NCBI GenBank assembly: GCA_049999765.1 | Contig: JBNGIQ010008846.1 | Location: 58,414-102,569, forward strand | Length of the DNA stretch: 44,156 nucleotides | Direction: 5' to 3' | From: Phaeoceros laevis | Taxonomy: Eukaryota; Anthocerotophyta; Anthocerotopsida; Notothyladales | Shown: positions 11,062 through 20,920 of the stretch, in pieces | Position numbering within the stretch: the stretch's first letter is position 1 | Layout of the letters: every line of letters starts with the position of its first letter | The notes under the pieces: generated by a model | What the model was told of the DNA's origin: nothing | What the model saw: only the letters and a program-made list of their open reading frames with translations | The model's database searches: none | Translations under genes and position numbers: made by a program

Positions 11062-11762
11062 TCAGTTTAGCTGACCATGTTACTTGTGCTTGCCTTCTGA
11101 AGGCGTGTGCAAGCACTGGTGCCATACAGAAGGGCAGGCAGCTTCACTCAGAGATTGTCAAAAGAGGACTGATTGTTGGGTATGCATAGCAAGGACTCGA
11201 CCAAGAGGCGCTTGTTGTGTATGGACAAATGGAGGAGGTGGGCCTCAATTTGGATGACCATGTTACTTTTGCTTGACTTCTGAAGGCGTGTGCAAGCACT
11301 GGTGCCATACAGAAGGGCAGGGAGCTGCACTCAAAGATTATCAAAAGAGGTCTGCTGGATGTAGTGGTGGGCACCTGCCTGGTGGACATGTACGCAAAAT
11401 GTGGTGAGCTGGAAGATGCGCACCAGATTTTTGACAGCATGAACACAAAGAATGTGGTAACATGGACAGCCCTGATTGCTGGATATGGTGCTTGTGATGA
11501 AGGTCGCAAGGCACTTGCTTGTTTTGAGGAGATGTTAGTTGCCGGTGTTCATCCTAATGATGTTACTTTTACTTGCCTTCTAGTAGCATGCAGTCATGAG
11601 GGACTGGTCAGTGTGGGTCGCAAACACTTGGATTCCATGGCTGAACAACATGACATCAAACCTGCTGTTGAGCATTACACCTGCATGATTGGTCTTCTTG
11701 CGCGTGCTGGCCAATTAGATGAGGCAGAGAAGGTGCTATTATCATGTGAAGGCCAAAAGTAA
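11062..11762 (+). pseudogene. PPR relic, resembling the DYW:KP-gene family, with internal duplication
   Basis: A broken PPR stretch: LLKACASTGAIQKGRQLHSEIV, then GYA-stop, QGLDQEALVVYGQMEEV, and LLKACASTGAIQKGRELHSKII again. An open piece (about 11364-11762) continues with LVDMYAKCGELEDA through E-motif residues (HYTCMIGLLARAGQLDEAEKVLL). The wording LLKACAS, LVACSHEGLV and AEKVLLS matches the DYW:KP genes rather than the classical ones. A segment beginning GACCATGTTACTT occurs twice, at 11073 and 11256, showing a partial tandem duplication 183 bp apart. The frame ends before any PG/KP box. Confidence 0.75.
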
Positions 11763-12161
11763 GCCAAAGTAATGTGGTGCACACCTTAGTGTCATTAGGG
11801 CACACCTTGTATGTTGAATTCCCCTGCTAGCTTTGTTTGTTTTCGCGATAGTTCACGGATGATTGTCAGCGCCACTGGCTGTTTGCTGTGCGATTTGAAG
11901 TCTAGATGTTCTTTAGCGGCATTTGAAGAGCAACTGTTATGAAGGTATCATGTATATTAGCCTAATGTTTCCTCCAATGGCTCTTGGTCCCGGTCTTCTA
12001 CTTCTGTGCACACAGTTATAATTTTCTGTAGACTTCAATTAAGCTTGGCATGATAGTATGAACAATAACTCACCACTTTTGCTTGCAGTTCTTCAAATAG
12101 AGCTTGGAGGCCGTAATCATACCAATGTTTCTCAAGGTTCAAGACGCGTGCAGGATCGGAA
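11763..12161. other. Intergenic between PPR relics
   Basis: AT-richer sequence without recognisable coding potential. I see no PDF module in front of the relic that starts at 12162, although intact members of the family have one. Confidence 0.4.
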
Positions 12162-13030
12162 ATGGGCATTGTTACTGCTGTTACCGTGAGCACGTTATGT
12201 CAGCAGGGGAAGCTTTCTGAGGCCGTTGGAGCCCTGGAATCTCTGGCACAGACAGATTCTGGTGTTTCTCGATCTCTGTTTTACACTGTGCTAAAACTGT
12301 GTACAGCTAAGAAGGATTTGGTTGTGGGGCGACGAGTTCATGATCTCACTGTCAAACTTGGGTACGAGTCGAATGTATACTTGGGGAACCATATCTTGCG
12401 CATGTATGCATGTGGAGGTAGGCTGCAGGAGGCCATGGATGTGTTCAACAGAGTAGGGAAACCCGATGTCTTCATGTGGTTTTCCATTATCTCTGCACAT
12501 GCTAAGCACGGAAAACCAAAGGAGGCCATACAACTCTACCGTGAGATACGTAGGTCAGGAGTGAAGGCGGATGGTTACGTCTTTGTATCTGCCCTTCAAG
12601 CTTGTGCATTTGCCGCCGACTTGGAATCTGGCAGAAAAGTGCACTCTGATGTGTTGCACAGTGGTAATCCTACTGATTTGTTTGTTGGCAATTGCCTGGT
12701 TGACATGTATTCAAAATGTGGCGAATCGAAAGATGCACGGCAGGTTTTTGACAGCATGGCCACAAAGGATGTGGTGACATGGACAGCGCTGATCGCTGGG
12801 TATGCACAGTAAGGACTCGGCCAAGAGGCGCTTGTTGTGTATGGACAAATGGAGGAGGCGGGCATGACTGATTCACATGACTGATTCACGGCAGGTCTTT
12901 GATTCATTACATGAAAGAGACGTTGTGAGCATGACTCCAGGACATACTTGCCATGTAGCCAATGACATTGTGTTAGACTTGTTGGAGAGGATGAGCCTAG
13001 AGCCAGAGGGATCACGTTTCTCAAGAACCA
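12162..13030 (+). pseudogene. Truncated PPR gene; chimeric relic
   Basis: An ATG-started open frame of 216 codons (12162-12812) encodes good PPR repeats of the DYW:KP-gene style (CQQGKLSEAV, NHILRMYACGG, NCLVDMYSKCGES, VTWTALIAGYAQ). It is closed by TAA where the family has a Gln codon. Out to about 12860 the next bases still read as GLGQEALVVYGQMEEAG. From about 12891 a short piece (RQVFDSLHERDVVS, then LDLLERMSLEPEG) instead resembles the last repeat of the classical genes. The relic thus looks like a join of two PPR subfamilies. A 216-aa short PPR protein could still be made. Confidence 0.7.
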
Positions 13031-13821
13031 AACGTTAATACATATTACTTCTACGCATGCTGGTGCTCTGGTTCCTTCTAATTGGTGCTCTAGTTACCTC
13101 ATCTACCCGGGTGCGTTTTCCATTCTTGATGGTAGCCTAGACTTTTCTCAAGGTGTTTAACTTAAGTGGCATTGAAAGGTTCTAAGTGCGATTCTAGGTT
13201 CTCCCAAGCAAGATAAAAGCACGCTTGCATCACTACAAAGAGGAACCAACAGATCTGTTTGGAATGAGAAAATCTGTTTGGATGAGGAAAATGCATGAAA
13301 CCGTCGAAATGATTTTCGGATGCTTTCTAGTATCTACGGAAATTAGAACGCTTATATGATGTGTGCATCTATAAATTTGAATTTTCATTCCTTGATATTA
13401 CAGCCTCCTTGCTTGATGAAGTGATAATGTATGGTTTTGGAGCTTGAATTGGGGTTGCATGGGTGTTTGGGCAGCACATACCTCCGACTTGTTCGGTGAC
13501 ACCATGGACGATCGCTTCCAAGCCACAGCGCAGACCTAACAGGCCCATCGTCAAATGTCGGGATAGCAGTGCTCGAGTTGCCCAATAGAACATTAGAACA
13601 TTTCCATGCATGTAATAGCTCCCTCTTCTAATTTCTTCACGGCGTCCCCTGGGAGTTCCGTTCAGAGTGTAAACGGTACCCACATAAGTTCTTTTCCCTG
13701 TTCCCTCAGAACCCAGCCTCCTTCTTAGTGTCCAGAAACCACAGGCTGTTGCGGCACATATCCTTCTTCAAGCGACCCACCTTGATACTCTGAGGGACGC
13801 TTCTCAGCCCAACTATAAGCC
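13031..13821. other. Intergenic, with possible decayed 3' end of the next PPR gene
   Basis: No gene is recognised. The minus-strand sequence just downstream of the stop at 13822 (to about 13690) may contain a very weak remnant of a DYW region, but this is not secure. A minus-strand frame at 13369-13683 resembles nothing known. Confidence 0.35.
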
Positions 13822-15906
13822 TCAACTGCTAAGTATGTGCACCAGTCCGCCCATGTTAGTCCAGCTCTGGCCTGGCTTCTTCCATGCCCCACATTTTACT
13901 CTCCTTGCCTGGATTTCCTTAGCCTCCTCCCACATCTGACCGCTTGCATAAATGTTGGACATCAATACATAAAGTGCAGCATCTTTTCCATCCGCCCTCA
14001 CTGCAAGGTCAAAAACTTGTTGCCCAACTTCAACGTTATTCCACTTCTGGCAAGCACCTAACAGTGTGCGCCACACTGCACCATCAGGTGAGAAAGGCAT
14101 GGTCTTGGCCATCTGTAGTGCCTCGTCCAGATGACCTGCACGCCCCAGAAGATCCATCATGCATGTGTAGTGCTCTATGGCTGGACTGATGCCATAATCT
14201 GTCCTCATGACCTCGAAGTATTTTTGGCCTTTTTCCACAAGACCCACATGACTGCAAACTGTCAGCGCACAAAGAAACTCGACGCTTGTTGGCCGGAAGC
14301 CCTCCAGTTTCATCCTGTCAAGCAAGTAGAGTACCACATTACTATCTCCTTGGCGGGTATAGCCACCAATCAGTGCACCCCATGCTTCAACTGTTCTTTC
14401 AGGCAACGAATCAAACACTTGCTGTGCATCAACCATGCTCCCACACTTTGCGTACATATTCACTAGTGCAGCTCCCACAACCACATCAGCTTGCATTCCT
14501 CGTTCCTCTATTTGTGCATGGAGCCGCTTTCCTAAAGGTAGGGCTGCTTGAATTGCACATGCCTGTAGAAGGCACACAAACGTAAACGTATCTGGAGGTG
14601 TGATGCCTTCTTGTTGCATACTCCTATAAACACGAAGGGCTTCTTGACCCATCCCCTGCTGGACATAACCTGCAATCATTGTAGTCCATGTCACCACATC
14701 TCGCTCTTGAATTTTGTCAAACACCTTGCGAGCATCCTCTAAGCTACCGCACTTTGCATACATGTTAACCAAGCTACAGGCTACCACCACATTGTCTTGC
14801 AGTCCTCGTTCTTGAATCTGTGTATGGAGCTGCTTTCCCTGGTGGAGAGCTTGTACACCTACACTGCCACATGCCTGTAGGAGGCACACAAACGTTGGAG
14901 GCGTGGTTCCTATATGGGGCATACTACTGTAAAGACTAAGGGCCTCCTGACCCATGCCCTGCTGGGCGTAACCCGCAAGCATCGTATTCCATGTCACCAC
15001 GTTCCTGTCTGGAATTTTGTCGAACACCTTGCGAGCATCCTCTAAGCTACTGCACTTTGCATACATGTTAACCAGGCCTGTCTGAACGAATATGTCTGGC
15101 TTCTCAGGACTGGCAAGAATATGAGCATGAACCTCCTTGCCGGCAACCAAATCTCCCGCAGTTCCACAAGCTTGAAGTACTGCTAAGAAAACACGGTTGT
15201 TGGGCTTAACGGTGGACTCACGCATTTGCCGATACAGTCGAATGGCCTGTGCTGCCTCTCCTTGTCTAGCATGGGCGAAGATGATGGAAGCCCAGTTATA
15301 AACGTCTGCTGTAGACACCAGGGTGAAGACTCGCATTGCTTCCTCCAACCTGCCATGGGAAGCATAGAGACCAATGAGGTGGGTGGCCAAAAATGCGTTT
15401 CCTTCGTACCCTGATTGGATGGTAAGAGCATGGACGCGTCTGCCCAGAACCAGGTCCTTGTTTCCGATGCACCTCTTGAGAACCCGGTAAAATAAACTGT
15501 TGGGTACATGGCATCCTCGTTGCATCAGAACGTACAACGCATCCACAGCATCCGCAATCCGTCCCACCTCACAAAGCTTATTGCACATCTCAACTTCCAA
15601 ATGGCACTCATATGCTGCAACAGTTCTTTGCCCCTGAACTGCGGTCGATATAGAATGCTTCTTATTCCCAGCATCCCACATGGCTAACTGCGAGCCCCGC
15701 CCTGTAGGCTTCTGTCCGTTGTCTCGCCACAGGGCTCCCTCGAGATTTTTGTGCCTGAAGTCATGCAGCTCTACTGCGGGGCTTTGTTCCACTACAGAGC
15801 ATGCTCGGACCTTTCCGGACCACGCCTTCCCCGCTGGTAGGTGGCTCCGGGCTTCAAATTCGCGAGTCTCAGGTCCTAGTCCTTGCATTCGCAGCTGTGC
15901 GGACAT
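13822..15906 (-). CDS. PPR PLS-class protein, E-type, DYW domain lost, 5' end decayed
   Basis: A 694-aa intronless protein if it starts at ATG 15906. In-frame homology (LQLEFGLTGP) to the first residues of the paralogues extends upstream to about 15948, but the matching ATG is gone and an in-frame TAG precedes it. The PDF module is reduced to fragments (FRHKNLEGALW, then GSQLAMWD). PPR repeats follow with only two full PLS modules, then E1/E2 motifs (HYTCMMDLLGRAGHLDEALQ) and the PG box KKPGQSW. The frame ends 11 residues later (GGLVHILSS), so the catalytic domain is absent. It is divergent from the DYW:KP gene at 16290. It is either a DYW-less editing cofactor or an early pseudogene. Confidence 0.88.
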   Translation of the reverse strand: MSAQLRMQGLGPETREFEARSHLPAGKAWSGKVRACSVVEQSPAVELHDFRHKNLEGALWRDNGQKPTGRGSQLAMWDAGNKKHSISTAVQGQRTVAAYECHLEVEMCNKLCEVGRIADAVDALYVLMQRGCHVPNSLFYRVLKRCIGNKDLVLGRRVHALTIQSGYEGNAFLATHLIGLYASHGRLEEAMRVFTLVSTADVYNWASIIFAHARQGEAAQAIRLYRQMRESTVKPNNRVFLAVLQACGTAGDLVAGKEVHAHILASPEKPDIFVQTGLVNMYAKCSSLEDARKVFDKIPDRNVVTWNTMLAGYAQQGMGQEALSLYSSMPHIGTTPPTFVCLLQACGSVGVQALHQGKQLHTQIQERGLQDNVVVACSLVNMYAKCGSLEDARKVFDKIQERDVVTWTTMIAGYVQQGMGQEALRVYRSMQQEGITPPDTFTFVCLLQACAIQAALPLGKRLHAQIEERGMQADVVVGAALVNMYAKCGSMVDAQQVFDSLPERTVEAWGALIGGYTRQGDSNVVLYLLDRMKLEGFRPTSVEFLCALTVCSHVGLVEKGQKYFEVMRTDYGISPAIEHYTCMMDLLGRAGHLDEALQMAKTMPFSPDGAVWRTLLGACQKWNNVEVGQQVFDLAVRADGKDAALYVLMSNIYASGQMWEEAKEIQARRVKCGAWKKPGQSWTNMGGLVHILSS

Positions 15907-16289
15907 CACTGGCAAACCCGGGCCGGTCAGCCCGAATTCTAGCTGCAAGGGAGTCCAGAAGGACCCCTACGAGCTGCGTCTCGCACTCTCCATCACCTCA
16001 CGTGTTTCCAACGTATCCCTTTCTGGATGCGCACACTAGACACACAAGCCTTCCCATTTGTAGAGAGCAACAAATATTTTTTGCACTGCCTTTACTTGAC
16101 ATGGGTGGTGACCGCTGAAGTCTTGATTGCATAGACTAGATTCGTTGCGATCCTTCTGCAGCAAAGCTCAATTCCAGCATCAGTGAAAAAAATCGATTGT
16201 GCTGCCAACAGGTTCATACATGTATCCTGGTGAGCTCAGGCCTAATAAAGCCCGCGCAGAAAACTAGCAAAGTCGCTCACCTGGATCGA
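15907..16289. promoter_or_regulatory. Shared upstream region of divergent PPR genes
   Basis: This 383-bp region lies between the starts of the minus-strand PPR gene and the plus-strand DYW:KP gene. It includes the decayed N-terminal coding sequence of the former (15907-15948). No clear promoter element is seen. Confidence 0.4.
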
Positions 16290-18503
16290 ATGAGCAGCTT
16301 GACAACCCAAGCCCCACTGTTCTGCGTATTGTTGATGTCTTATCAAAGTTTGCGGCTTGCACACGATACCCCAACTGTGAGGACCTGCAGCCTCTCAGTC
16401 ATCCCAGGCTGCCTAGGACCGTGTGACACTGCCGACGTATCTTGGAACGGGGGCATTGACGAAGCCCGAAATGGCGAGAGAGCACGGGAACAGCTCCTGT
16501 GGCGACAGTTGTTCCTGGACACTACACTGTGGTGGGACAATAGGCAACAAAAGAGGAGCTCTCGCTCTCCTGACTTCAGGCACAAGGAATCTAGGGAGGT
16601 CCTTTGGCTTAACAGCTTCTTGAAGCCTGTCTGGGTGGATGGGCAGCTGGCTGTCCTGGATAGGCATGCGGCTACCACATCCACTTCGACCTTTCCAAGT
16701 GGCAGAGGGTTCAGAAGCAAGACGAGGCAGCTTGCCGAAACTGTCGATGGTTTGGACCTCCTGGTGCGGACAGAATGTGGTGTTTCCATTTCTCTCTGCT
16801 ACAGTGTCCTCAAGCGATGCGTGGCTCAGAAAGATCTGGTTTTGGGACAACGTGTTCACCAACTTATAGTCAAAGTTGGATACGAGTCCAACACATTTTT
16901 GAGCAACCATATCATCCGCATGTATGCTTCTGAAGGCAAGTTGCAACAAGCAATGGACGTGTTCAGGAGGGTAGTCGAACCAGATGCCTTCACGTGGTCT
17001 TCCATAATTTCGGCACACGCTAAACACGGGCGAGCTGAACAGGCTATACAACTGTATCGTCGGATGCGCTGCTCAAGTGTGCATCCGGACTGCCATGTTT
17101 TTGTGGCTGCCCTGCAAGCTTGTGCAATTGCAGCAGACTTGGAATGTGGCAGGCAAGTACATACCGACGTGCTGGAGAGCGGTATTCAGCCTGACTTGTT
17201 TATTTGGAACTGCCTGGTTGACATGTATGCCAAGTGTAGCAGGGTGGAAGATGCACGCAGTGTGTTTGACAACTTACTCACAAAGGATGTGGTGACATGG
17301 ACTGCCATGATAGCTGGATATGTGGAGCATGAGAACTGTCAAGAAGCTGTTTTGCTCTATGAGGAGATGAAGCAACAAAGCATGATTGTGCCAAACTGTG
17401 TTACTTTTGCTTGCCTCCTGAAGGCGTGCACAGGGGCTGGAGCTTTAGCCCAAGGAAAGCAGCTCCATTCACAGATTCTAGACAGAGGACTGGAATCTAA
17501 TAGAGTGTTGGGCACCTGCCTTGTGAATATGTATGCGAAATTTGGAAGGCTGGAAGAAGCACGCAGGGTTTTTGACGGTTTGCCCACCAAGGATGTAGTC
17601 ACGTGGAATGCGATGATAAATGGGTATGGTCAATGTAATGAAGGCAATAAGGCGATAACGTGTTTCCAGGAAATGATGCAGGATTGTGTTCAGGCTGATG
17701 GGACCACCTTTACCTGCCTTCTCGTAGCATGCAGTCATGATGGCCTCGTGTGGGAGGGTCAGCAGTTGTTCAAGGCCATGGTGGAAGAATGGGACATCAC
17801 ACCTACTACTGAGCATTACAATTGCATGGTTGATCTCCTTGGGCGAGCAGGATATCTAGAAGAGGCAGAGAAAGTGTTGTCCACATCTGGGAGCAACTAT
17901 GTTGGAGTCATTTCTTTGCTGAATGCCTGCAGAAGTCATGGTGACATAGAGCGGGGAGAACGTTGTTTTGATAGTCTTCTAGGATCACATTCTCAGAGGG
18001 CAGCTGCTTTTGTGCTCATGGGAAATATTTATGCAGATGCTGGAAGATGGTCAGATGTAGAGAGGATTGAAAATTTGAGGAAGTTGGCAGGAGCTACAAA
18101 GAAACCTGCGGTGGCAGGCATTGAGGTCGATAGGCACGTACATACGTTTGTTGTGGGTGAAGATACGAGTGACATATCTTCCAAGGCACAGAGTACGAAT
18201 AAGCGGCTGAAAGAGGAAGGTGGCCATCTGCCCCACACGGAGTTGGTGCTGAAGGGTGTGTCTGAGAAGGAGAAGGAAGCTGAACTGTGCGGGCATGCTG
18301 AGAAGCTAGCATTAGCATATGGTCTCTTGAACACTCCGGATGGGACACCTCTGCTGGTGACAAAGAATCTGCGAATGTGCGGAGACTGTCACAGCTCCGC
18401 TGAGATCTTGTCAAGGATTGAAAAGAGAGAGATCGTCGTAAGGGATGCACGCCGTGTCCACCGTTTTGTAGATGGATCTTGCTGTTGTGGGGGTAGGCCT
18501 TGA
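16290..18503 (+). CDS. PDF-PPR protein with DYW:KP domain (putative U-to-C RNA editing factor)
   Basis: A 737-aa intronless protein if it starts at ATG 16290; another ATG lies at 16335, and the frame is open back to 16197 without ATG. The Ser/Leu/Thr-rich N-terminus could be an organelle transit peptide. Residues 69-124 are a full PDF module (LLWRQLFLDTTLWWDN, PDFRHK, LWL, KPVWVDGQLA). PPR repeats and E motifs follow. In place of the PG box stands KKPAVAGIEV. The deaminase-like domain has HAE at 669-671, CGDCH at 697-701 and CCCGGRP at the end. The missing PG box, the KP signature and the GRP ending define the DYW:KP class, which is associated with U-to-C editing in hornworts, ferns and some lycophytes. 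The target RNA cannot be read from the window. Confidence 0.93.
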   Translation: MSSLTTQAPLFCVLLMSYQSLRLAHDTPTVRTCSLSVIPGCLGPCDTADVSWNGGIDEARNGERAREQLLWRQLFLDTTLWWDNRQQKRSSRSPDFRHKESREVLWLNSFLKPVWVDGQLAVLDRHAATTSTSTFPSGRGFRSKTRQLAETVDGLDLLVRTECGVSISLCYSVLKRCVAQKDLVLGQRVHQLIVKVGYESNTFLSNHIIRMYASEGKLQQAMDVFRRVVEPDAFTWSSIISAHAKHGRAEQAIQLYRRMRCSSVHPDCHVFVAALQACAIAADLECGRQVHTDVLESGIQPDLFIWNCLVDMYAKCSRVEDARSVFDNLLTKDVVTWTAMIAGYVEHENCQEAVLLYEEMKQQSMIVPNCVTFACLLKACTGAGALAQGKQLHSQILDRGLESNRVLGTCLVNMYAKFGRLEEARRVFDGLPTKDVVTWNAMINGYGQCNEGNKAITCFQEMMQDCVQADGTTFTCLLVACSHDGLVWEGQQLFKAMVEEWDITPTTEHYNCMVDLLGRAGYLEEAEKVLSTSGSNYVGVISLLNACRSHGDIERGERCFDSLLGSHSQRAAAFVLMGNIYADAGRWSDVERIENLRKLAGATKKPAVAGIEVDRHVHTFVVGEDTSDISSKAQSTNKRLKEEGGHLPHTELVLKGVSEKEKEAELCGHAEKLALAYGLLNTPDGTPLLVTKNLRMCGDCHSSAEILSRIEKREIVVRDARRVHRFVDGSCCCGGRP

Positions 18504-19211
18504 GAGAAGATCGTCTTTCATGTGGTAACTGCCAATGTGCTACGGTGCGTTAGTTGCTGTAAGACGGCTGATGAACTGCTGAAAGAATCATACGACGCAA
18601 ATGGGAATGAGCCTCATGAGTGGTTTGTGTGTGATTTGGACTGAAGAGGTGCACTCAGAATTCGTCTGGTGCTGCTGGGTATGTACGCATGATGTGGGTT
18701 CTTGAGACCGTTGATGTCCTTTCCGTTCTCATGCCATCGTTAAGTCATAGGATCACATGCTGCTGTACGTGTTCCGTGCGTTTTTTCATGAACCACTAGC
18801 TTGAAGCAATGCCACCTGAACCTTATTCAGACCGGCAACTAGGACCACCCGTGTGGAGGGCCCTATCCCGTTAACATTTAACTTAGCATCAATGTCGTCT
18901 AGACCTAATTCTCAAGTAGGAGGCAAATTTGCATGTGGTCAATTTGGTTCACTCGAAATATGTGCAAAAACTAGGTGCATTTTTTAGCGTCATCACATCG
19001 GAAGTCTGGTGGCTTTCGTCGTCCCCTTCATCCTCCTTCCACGCGAGAAGACACTGCAGTAGTAACGTGGTTAGTTTGCCGTCCTTCACTCGCAGTCGGC
19101 AAAAATCGTGCATGGCGATCTGCGGCATGCCCGGAGCTTTCTAAGCAGCTGACGCTCGCGCAGCAGGCACTGTAGGGCAGCTCGTCCAGGGTTCGAAGAA
19201 GTTAGCACGGG
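18504..19211. other. Intergenic, no gene recognised
   Basis: About 700 bp between the DYW:KP gene and the TIM17-SAM gene. It presumably holds the 3' UTR of the first and the promoter of the second. No coding sequence or structured repeat is recognised. Confidence 0.4.
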
Positions 19212-20436
19212 ATGCAGGGCGTGACCAGCACTAGGCCCCGGCAGCCGTCAGGGGGACCGCTGGTGGCAGTTCAAGAAAAGCTGAAGGAGCTAGATGTTGG
19301 AATCAAGGCATGGCTCCGTCAACAGCCTGCTCCTGTTGAGGTAGTGCTAGTCACCGCATCTAGCGCCCTGCAAGGCGGTGCCATTGGAGCGCTCATGGGC
19401 ACATTCACGGCTGATATGGCTTCCACCTTGCCCCCACCTCCTCCTGGCATGAGCCCTCAGACGGCGGCTTCCCTCCAGCAAGCTAAGGTTAGCAGCAATC
19501 ACACTCTGTTTTTCGCTGTAATCTGAATTCATCAACTACAAGCTCCCTGTAAGGATTCGATATCCTGCCTGCCTGCATACATGATATTGTAAGCTTTCAC
19601 ATGCTGCAGGCATTTTCTGGGGGACCGATGCAGCAAGCGAGAAATTTTGCTGTTATGACGGGTGTCAACGCTGGCCTTACATGTGCCCTAAAACGCATGA
19701 AAGGTGGAACAGAAGACGCCCAGACCAGGTAGTTCTCCACTGCCGTGAGTGGTGCGGAATAGCATATTGGTGATTTCGTTTCTCCTCCCATGCCTCTGGT
19801 GATAAACTAGGATTGTTTATCCCTTCTGGCTCTTCAGTATGCTAGCAGCCTTCGGATCGGGCGCAGTGTTCTCTGTGGTGAGTGGCATGGGAGGGCCCAA
19901 CCTTGCAAGCAATGCAGTAACTACAGGGATATTTTTTGCGCTTGTCCAGGGTGGGTTGTTCAAGGTGAGAGTGCCAACAGTAGCATGATGTGACAACTTT
20001 CCTTGTGATGAAGTGCAATAAGGAAAAAAATGTCTTGGAGCTTAATATGGTCCTGTTTGTTTATAGCTTGGTCAGACTTTCTCTCAACGACCAGCAGAAG
20101 ACCCCTTTTACTGTCAGACGCGGAGCATGTTGAGTAATCTCGGGCTTCAGAGATATGAAAAGAATTTCAAAAGGGGCCTGCTCTGTGATAGAACACTGCC
20201 TCTTTTGCATGACAGGTCCGGCTGTCAGTTCTTGGGAGAAAGGCTTTGTTCTGTGTATCTCATATGTCTGGTTCTTGCTCCCTGTGTTACAGGTTGTGTT
20301 CATGGTTTTGCTGTCAGACCTAATGCCTCATTGTGTACCTATGAACAGTTCTCTTGCGGAAGTCAAAATTCCTCCTGGTGCAAGGTTGCTGATACTCGAC
20401 TATCTAGAGAGGTGGGTTTCTAGAGATGAAGTTTAG
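19212..20436 (+). CDS. TRIC1: TIM17/TIM22-family protein with C-terminal SAM domain (TRIC/HP30-like)
   Basis: Five exons join in phase: 19212-19487, 19610-19728, 19838-19964, 20067-20215, 20349-20436, giving 252 aa, close to the size of plant HP30/TRIC proteins. Exons 1-3 encode Gly/Ala-rich membrane segments of the TIM17/22/23 fold (SSALQGGAIGALMG, NAGLTCALKRMKGG, AFGSGAVFSVVSG, TTGIFFALVQGG). After PAEDPFYCQT, exons 4-5 encode a SAM domain (MLSNLGLQRYEKNFKRG, then LPLLHD joined to SSLAEVKIPPGARLLILDYL). In plants this pairing is seen in HP30/HP30-2 (TRIC1/2). These act in the chloroplast inner envelope and in mitochondria and are implicated in transit-peptide-less protein import and in tRNA import through the SAM domain. 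The last acceptor (20348) was chosen because it restores the conserved SAM sequence. Confidence 0.88.
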
Positions 20437-20920
20437 GATCTTTGTTGACGTGTATGATGCATTTTTTTGGCCAATTGCCCACCTCCTTACCTCGTGAATC
20501 GTTTCTAGGAATCAAGAGGTGTCGAGAAAGTTGTGACGCGGCGGCAATAGTATTAGATAGCGAGCCACAGCGGTATTGTCTCTTCGCAGTGCGCCACTGT
20601 TACTTCGCAGTTCAGTGATGAAACGCCCTGCAGAAAGCCGGCTGGGCTCTTCCTCGGCAAGCATAACAACTTTCAAGATTAGCGCTGATACGAGTTTCGC
20701 TATTCAACACATCCCTGTCTTGCAACCTGCCGTATTTGGCATTGACTACACAGTACTGAACATGCAAGTTCCTTTCCGTCACATTATCAGCACTTCCCTT
20801 CCAAATTACAAGTCTTGCAAAAGCATGAGCCTGCAGGGCTGCACTCATTCCAGTCCAGCTCTTTCCTCACCCAAGGCTCCGAAAATGGTACATACTTACA
20901 CGTGGTTCAAAGTGAAACGA
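20437..20920. other. 3' flank of the large PPR gene
   Basis: No gene is recognised. On the minus strand one short stretch near 20740-20760 (VNAKYGRLQDRDV) looks faintly like a PPR S motif and may be a scrap of decayed PPR sequence. No DYW-domain remnant was found downstream of the stop at 20921. Confidence 0.35.

Noticed and set aside
10694-13030. Idea that the stops in the PPR relics are repaired by RNA editing (U-to-C)
   Set aside because: Such editing is known for organelle transcripts, and these are nuclear genes. Frameshifts are also present, which base editing would not repair.
19180-19200. GGTTCGAA stretch resembling a tRNA B box
   Set aside because: No A box or cloverleaf arms could be formed around it by eye.
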